64,000 bases of DNA from Aquirufa rosea. GTDB lineage: Bacteria > Bacteroidota > Bacteroidia > Cytophagales > Spirosomataceae. Each line of letters starts with the position of its first letter. Position 1 is the stretch's first letter. Below are positions 60,609 to 64,000 of this stretch, piece by piece. The stretch is taken from positions 411,526-475,525 of the forward strand of contig NZ_SDHY01000003.1 of the NCBI RefSeq assembly GCF_004118285.1. The letters run 5' to 3'. Below the pieces are notes generated by a model, which was not told the origin of the DNA, did not search any database, and saw nothing but the letters and a program-made list of their open reading frames with translations. The position numbers and the translations under genes are program-made.

Positions 60609-63600
60609 ATGATTCAAAGAATTATACAAATTCTTTTAACTGGTGTTCGTTCTAACAAGTTATCCAAATGCTTTTTAAGTGTTGGCTTAATTTTGTTTGT
60701 TCTATTTTTGAATTCTTCACAGCTTTTTGGTCAAAGAAATTTTTCTCCTGTAGCGAGCGCCTACGCTAATTCGTCTATTATTCCCTATTCTCAAAATATA
60801 TTCATTGAGCCATCCGTCAAAGATCAGGACTTCGCTAGAAAGCGTGTCTTGAAAGCAAAAAATGGCGTTGATTTTCATTTGCGTACATTTTTTAGTCAAG
60901 CGGACTACCGCGAACAATTATTTAAATTCTTTCCAGGAAAGCGCAAGCAATTGGATGCAGATTTTGTTCAAAAGTCATTATCCTTAAAAAACTTGGTTTT
61001 AGGAAATGGATTTTATGTGCCAGTTCAATTGGTGAAATGGGAGAATATGCACGGTGCCATGGCCAGTTATAGTTCCATAGGTCCAGATGGTAAACCTCGC
61101 ATGTATATCAACCAGGAATACGCCGAAGGGCAAGGGACTTTTTTGTATCCTGAGGCGACAGACAGTCAAATGATAGCTTTGATGTTTCAGGAATATGGTC
61201 ATGCGATAGATGATTATTTGAATGGATTGGAAGATTCACCGGGCGACGAAGGAGATCTATTTGCGACTCGAGTATTGAAACTGGACGTATCTGAAAGGTA
61301 CCTCGAAACTATTTTAGCGCGTAATGACCACAATAAAATCAAGGTAGCAGGGAAAGATATTTATGTGGAGGATGCTGGGGTTTATTTGTCAGAGGCTTGG
61401 CCGGCAACAACTGCATCGGGTGGAGGTATCACTTGGACTACAGGTTCTGCTAAATCAACCAATACATCTTTACGATTGGAAACGGCGGTTATGTCTAATG
61501 CATGGAATGCAACAACTGGAACTACAGCATCTATAACAGCTATCTTTTGGGATGGAGCAACTTCGATATCAGGTGTAGTCAATTATTCCATGTCAGGTGC
61601 ATCGCCTGCCAACTCTATTTTAGGTTTTTTAACAGGCGGATCTGGTACAGCGGGATATTTATTGGTACTTCCCAATTCAACTACCACGTTGGCTGCAAGT
61701 ACAGCATACACATTTGCTAATAATGCAGAAGGAACTATTGTTCAAAATTTTGTTGCCGCAACATCTCCTTCTATTGGTCCAGGTTCTACCTTGACACTGG
61801 GAACTTCATCAAGAGGTGCAGCAGTAACTACATCTTTAACAGCGCAAGCTAAAAATGCCGGTGGCACTAATGTTAATGGTATTACGGCCACTTTTAGTTC
61901 AACTTCAGGAACAGCTTCAATTACTGGAACAAATCCGGCTACAACTTCAGGTTCAGGGGGAAATACTGGTAAAGCAGCTGTGACAGTTTCAGATACAAAA
62001 GCAGGCTCAACAGTATTTAATTGTGAATTGAAAAATGCGACTGGATGGTATGTTATTGTGACAGTTACGCTTACGGTAACACCTCTTACCGCTTCTAAGC
62101 TAGCTGTAACAGGTTCTGGTACTCAAACGGCAGGGGGAAGTCAAACAATTACGATTACTGCTCAAGACACCTATGGAAATACGGCAACTGCCTATACAGG
62201 AGCTAAAAATTTAACTTTTTCTGGAGCAACAAGTTCTCCTTCCCCCGTCACTGCACCTACGGCACAGAATAGTTCAGCAGTAGATGTGGCTTTTGGTTCA
62301 ACTACAGCAGAAACTTTTTCTGCAGGGGTAGCCACGACGGTCATGAAATTGTATAATGCAGAAACAGCTACTATTTCGGTATCGGACGGTACACTTTCGG
62401 CTACTGGGGCTAATCAATTGACAGTAGTCGTCAGCCCATCTACCATGACTAAGTTGGCAGTAGGTTTGGCTTCTCCACAAACCAATGGTATTGGATTTAC
62501 CGGAACTAATACTTTGACGGCATTGGATGCATATGGCAATACTGCGACTAGCTTTAATGCTGCTACCAACAATGTAACAGTCACAACTACTCTTAGTGGT
62601 GCTGTTACTGGACTTTCGGGGGCCAACAAATTGAGTTCAGCCGGAGATTTCGTGAATGGTGTGGCTGATTTATCGGCCGACGGCCTTACCTACACAGGTA
62701 CTATTGGAACGGGGACTTTTACTTTTACTCCAGCTACAGGTACAGCGGTTACTAGTTCAAATGTAACGGTTAGTCCCGGGGCTGCTACCAAATTAGTTTT
62801 TGATAATTCAACGGTCAATTTTACAGCAGGGGTTTCCCAAAATGTTGCCATCTCCGCTTTTGACCTAAGTGGTAATTTAGCTACTTCATACACGGGAGCT
62901 AAAAATCTGACCCTGTCTGGGGCATCAAGCTCCACCAATCCGGTCACTTTTCCCACTTATGGAGGAACGAATTTTGGTTCAGTTTTAAATATAAACTTTA
63001 CTTCTGGATCTGCAGTTGCCAGTATGATTTTTTATAAGGCAGAGTCTGCCGCTATTAATGTGTCTGATGGTACAATTAATTCAAATTCAGGAGGAACGCT
63101 AAATGTGACAGTTGACCCTGCTGCTTATAATAAGTTGGCGGTTAGTTTAGCTAGCCCTCAAACCAATGGAATTGCTTTTACAGGGACCAATACCTTGACT
63201 GCACAAGATGCATACGGAAACACTATAACATCTTATGACGCTTCTGCGAATAATGTTACGGTAACTTCTAGCTTAATAGGGAGTATTTCAGGTTTATCTG
63301 GAACAAATAAATTAAGCAGCGCAGGAGATTTCGTGAATGGGGTGGCCAACTTAACTAGCTTAGGCTTGAAGTATACTGGAACATCAGGTTCAGGAACTCT
63401 CACGTTTACACCTACTTCAGGTACAGCGGCGACAAGTTCTTCAGTAACTATTAATCCAGGAACAGCCACTAAATTAGTAGTGACTGGTACAGGCACCCAA
63501 ACGGCAGGAGGGTCACAAACGATTACCGTTACTGCACAAGACGCTAGTGGCAATGCAGCTACTAGTTACACAGGAGCTAAAAATATTACTTTCTCGGGTG

Positions 63601-64000
63601 CAACTGCTTCAAGTAGCCCAGTGACTAACCCAACAGTGGCGGGCACGAACTTTGGAACGGCGACTAGCTTAACATTTACAGCGGGTGTGGCAACGGGAAG
63701 TATGATTTTGTACAAAGCAGAGTCAGCGACGATCAATGCAACAGACGGAACGATCAACTCGAATACTGGAGGTACTTTGAATGTAACGGTGAGTCCATCA
63801 ACGATGACAAAGCTAGCGGTTTCCTTGACAAGTCCACAGACGAATGGTAGTGCCTTTACTGGAACGAATACTTTAACGGCACAAGATGCATACGGGAATA
63901 CAACGAGTTTTGATGCTTCGTCGAATAATGTGACAGTTACTAGTAGTTTAACAGGAAGTATTAGTGGCTTATCGGGGACGAATAAATTAACAGGAGCAGG
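60609..64000 (+). CDS. Giant secreted protein of alternating Ig-like repeats; 3' end outside the window
   Basis: The reading frame from ATG 60609 stays open to the window end, 1130 codons. Residues 1-42 hold a long signal peptide (basic n-region, hydrophobic core to SSQLFGQ). Residues about 45-260 form a domain with FQEYGH (194-198) and GDEG (212-215), resembling the metallopeptidase-like LEExGH...GDEG module seen in large RTX-type proteins; the first HExxH His is Gln. From about 265 to 490 there is an Ig-like (Big-type) domain rich in Thr, Ser and Gly. Two modules then alternate, A (starting at codons 497, 728, 955) and B (615, 842, 1068), each about 113-118 residues. It is likely a cell-surface adhesin or gliding-type protein; the C-terminal sorting signal is not in view. 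Confidence 0.88.
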   Translation, partial: MIQRIIQILLTGVRSNKLSKCFLSVGLILFVLFLNSSQLFGQRNFSPVASAYANSSIIPYSQNIFIEPSVKDQDFARKRVLKAKNGVDFHLRTFFSQADYREQLFKFFPGKRKQLDADFVQKSLSLKNLVLGNGFYVPVQLVKWENMHGAMASYSSIGPDGKPRMYINQEYAEGQGTFLYPEATDSQMIALMFQEYGHAIDDYLNGLEDSPGDEGDLFATRVLKLDVSERYLETILARNDHNKIKVAGKDIYVEDAGVYLSEAWPATTASGGGITWTTGSAKSTNTSLRLETAVMSNAWNATTGTTASITAIFWDGATSISGVVNYSMSGASPANSILGFLTGGSGTAGYLLVLPNSTTTLAASTAYTFANNAEGTIVQNFVAATSPSIGPGSTLTLGTSSRGAAVTTSLTAQAKNAGGTNVNGITATFSSTSGTASITGTNPATTSGSGGNTGKAAVTVSDTKAGSTVFNCELKNATGWYVIVTVTLTVTPLTASKLAVTGSGTQTAGGSQTITITAQDTYGNTATAYTGAKNLTFSGATSSPSPVTAPTAQNSSAVDVAFGSTTAETFSAGVATTVMKLYNAETATISVSDGTLSATGANQLTVVVSPSTMTKLAVGLASPQTNGIGFTGTNTLTALDAYGNTATSFNAATNNVTVTTTLSGAVTGLSGANKLSSAGDFVNGVADLSADGLTYTGTIGTGTFTFTPATGTAVTSSNVTVSPGAATKLVFDNSTVNFTAGVSQNVAISAFDLSGNLATSYTGAKNLTLSGASSSTNPVTFPTYGGTNFGSVLNINFTSGSAVASMIFYKAESAAINVSDGTINSNSGGTLNVTVDPAAYNKLAVSLASPQTNGIAFTGTNTLTAQDAYGNTITSYDASANNVTVTSSLIGSISGLSGTNKLSSAGDFVNGVANLTSLGLKYTGTSGSGTLTFTPTSGTAATSSSVTINPGTATKLVVTGTGTQTAGGSQTITVTAQDASGNAATSYTGAKNITFSGATASSSPVTNPTVAGTNFGTATSLTFTAGVATGSMILYKAESATINATDGTINSNTGGTLNVTVSPSTMTKLAVSLTSPQTNGSAFTGTNTLTAQDAYGNTTSFDASSNNVTVTSSLTGSISGLSGTNKLTGA
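62097..64000 (+). repeat. Alternating A-B tandem modules in the giant protein
   Basis: Module A (TAGGSQTITITAQDTYGN type) starts at 62097, 62790 and 63471. Module B (TNGIGFTGTNTLTALDAYGN type) starts at 62451, 63132 and 63810. The A-B pair repeats every 678-693 nt. The array runs past the window end. Confidence 0.9.

Noticed and set aside
61382..63757. Several minus-strand open frames rich in Val, Pro and Ala opposite the giant protein
   Set aside because: They mirror the Thr/Ser/Gly-rich repeats of the plus-strand gene and lack signals or families of their own, so they are antisense shadows.
1..64000. tRNA, rRNA, CRISPR arrays, insertion sequences and prophage genes
   Set aside because: Intergenic regions were read for cloverleaf-like patterns, regular repeats with spacers and transposase motifs; none was found. 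A covariance-model search could still reveal a small RNA.

Overview
The window comes from an AT-rich Bacteroidota chromosome, most likely of the order Cytophagales. Several things point there: the long NusB, DUF1573 and NIPSNAP proteins, PepSY-like lipoproteins, DUF1080 and Gfo/Idh/MocA proteins with Tat signals, TAnnTTTG-type promoter boxes, and few Shine-Dalgarno sequences. No rRNA, tRNA, CRISPR array, transposase or phage gene was seen, so this is ordinary chromosome carrying several catabolic islands. LAYOUT. 1-3.6 kb (minus strand): a housekeeping operon nusB - ytxH - DUF1573 lipoprotein - yajC - coaE - endonuclease/exonuclease/phosphatase (EEP) protein. coaE and the EEP gene have no stop codon between them in this sequence. 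3.7-9.7 kb: an ABC exporter, a convergent TolC-like protein, then MOSC, a membrane protein and an MFS transporter in overlapping order. 9.7-19.5 kb (minus strand): an ArsR regulator, a TIM-barrel sugar epimerase next to a large c-type cytochrome/beta-propeller protein, a glycosyltransferase with a beta-propeller glycosidase-like protein, a NIPSNAP protein, a hypothetical protein and a five-repeat PepSY-like lipoprotein. 19.7-26.4 kb: a small exported peptide, lgt, an oxoamine-synthase-like protein with a dipeptide epimerase and moeA (minus strand), moaC and thiN (plus strand), and rarA. 26.5-29 kb: a second TIM-barrel epimerase and an M20 amidohydrolase. 29-36.4 kb: one plus-strand operon that should take L-rhamnose to DHAP and L-lactaldehyde, then L-lactate, then pyruvate (aldolase-dehydrogenase fusion, isomerase, kinase, LutABC). 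36.7-44.7 kb: Gfo/Idh/MocA oxidoreductase, a HEAT plus double DUF1080 protein, a two-subunit molybdenum hydroxylase and an acyltransferase. This looks like periplasmic 3-keto-sugar chemistry joined to a Mo enzyme. 44.7-47.8 kb (minus strand): a tripartite MacB-like export system. 47.8-57 kb (minus strand): an alcohol dehydrogenase, then an operon of an ethanolamine-type permease, a glutamine-synthetase-like ligase, an iron alcohol dehydrogenase, a class-I amidotransferase, an aldehyde dehydrogenase and a GH127 glycosidase. 57.3-60.4 kb: a fused CoA-transferase and a membrane-anchored AraC-type regulator. 60.6 kb to the end: the first 1130 codons of a very large secreted protein built from two alternating Ig-like modules of about 113 residues. 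HOW IT WORKS TOGETHER. The most interesting system is the 51-57 kb operon. Its enzymes fit a gamma-glutamylated ethanolamine (amino-alcohol) pathway: import, gamma-glutamylation, two oxidations, then hydrolysis to glutamate and glycine. No EutBC lyase or microcompartment gene lies nearby. The Rha-Lut operon is a second self-contained pathway. moaC, moeA and a MOSC protein could support the molybdenum enzyme at 41-43.7 kb. The AraC-type gene has three copies of a TTCCGTGTTC motif in its leader, and a partial copy (GTGTTCTA) precedes the giant surface protein, so the two may be linked in regulation.
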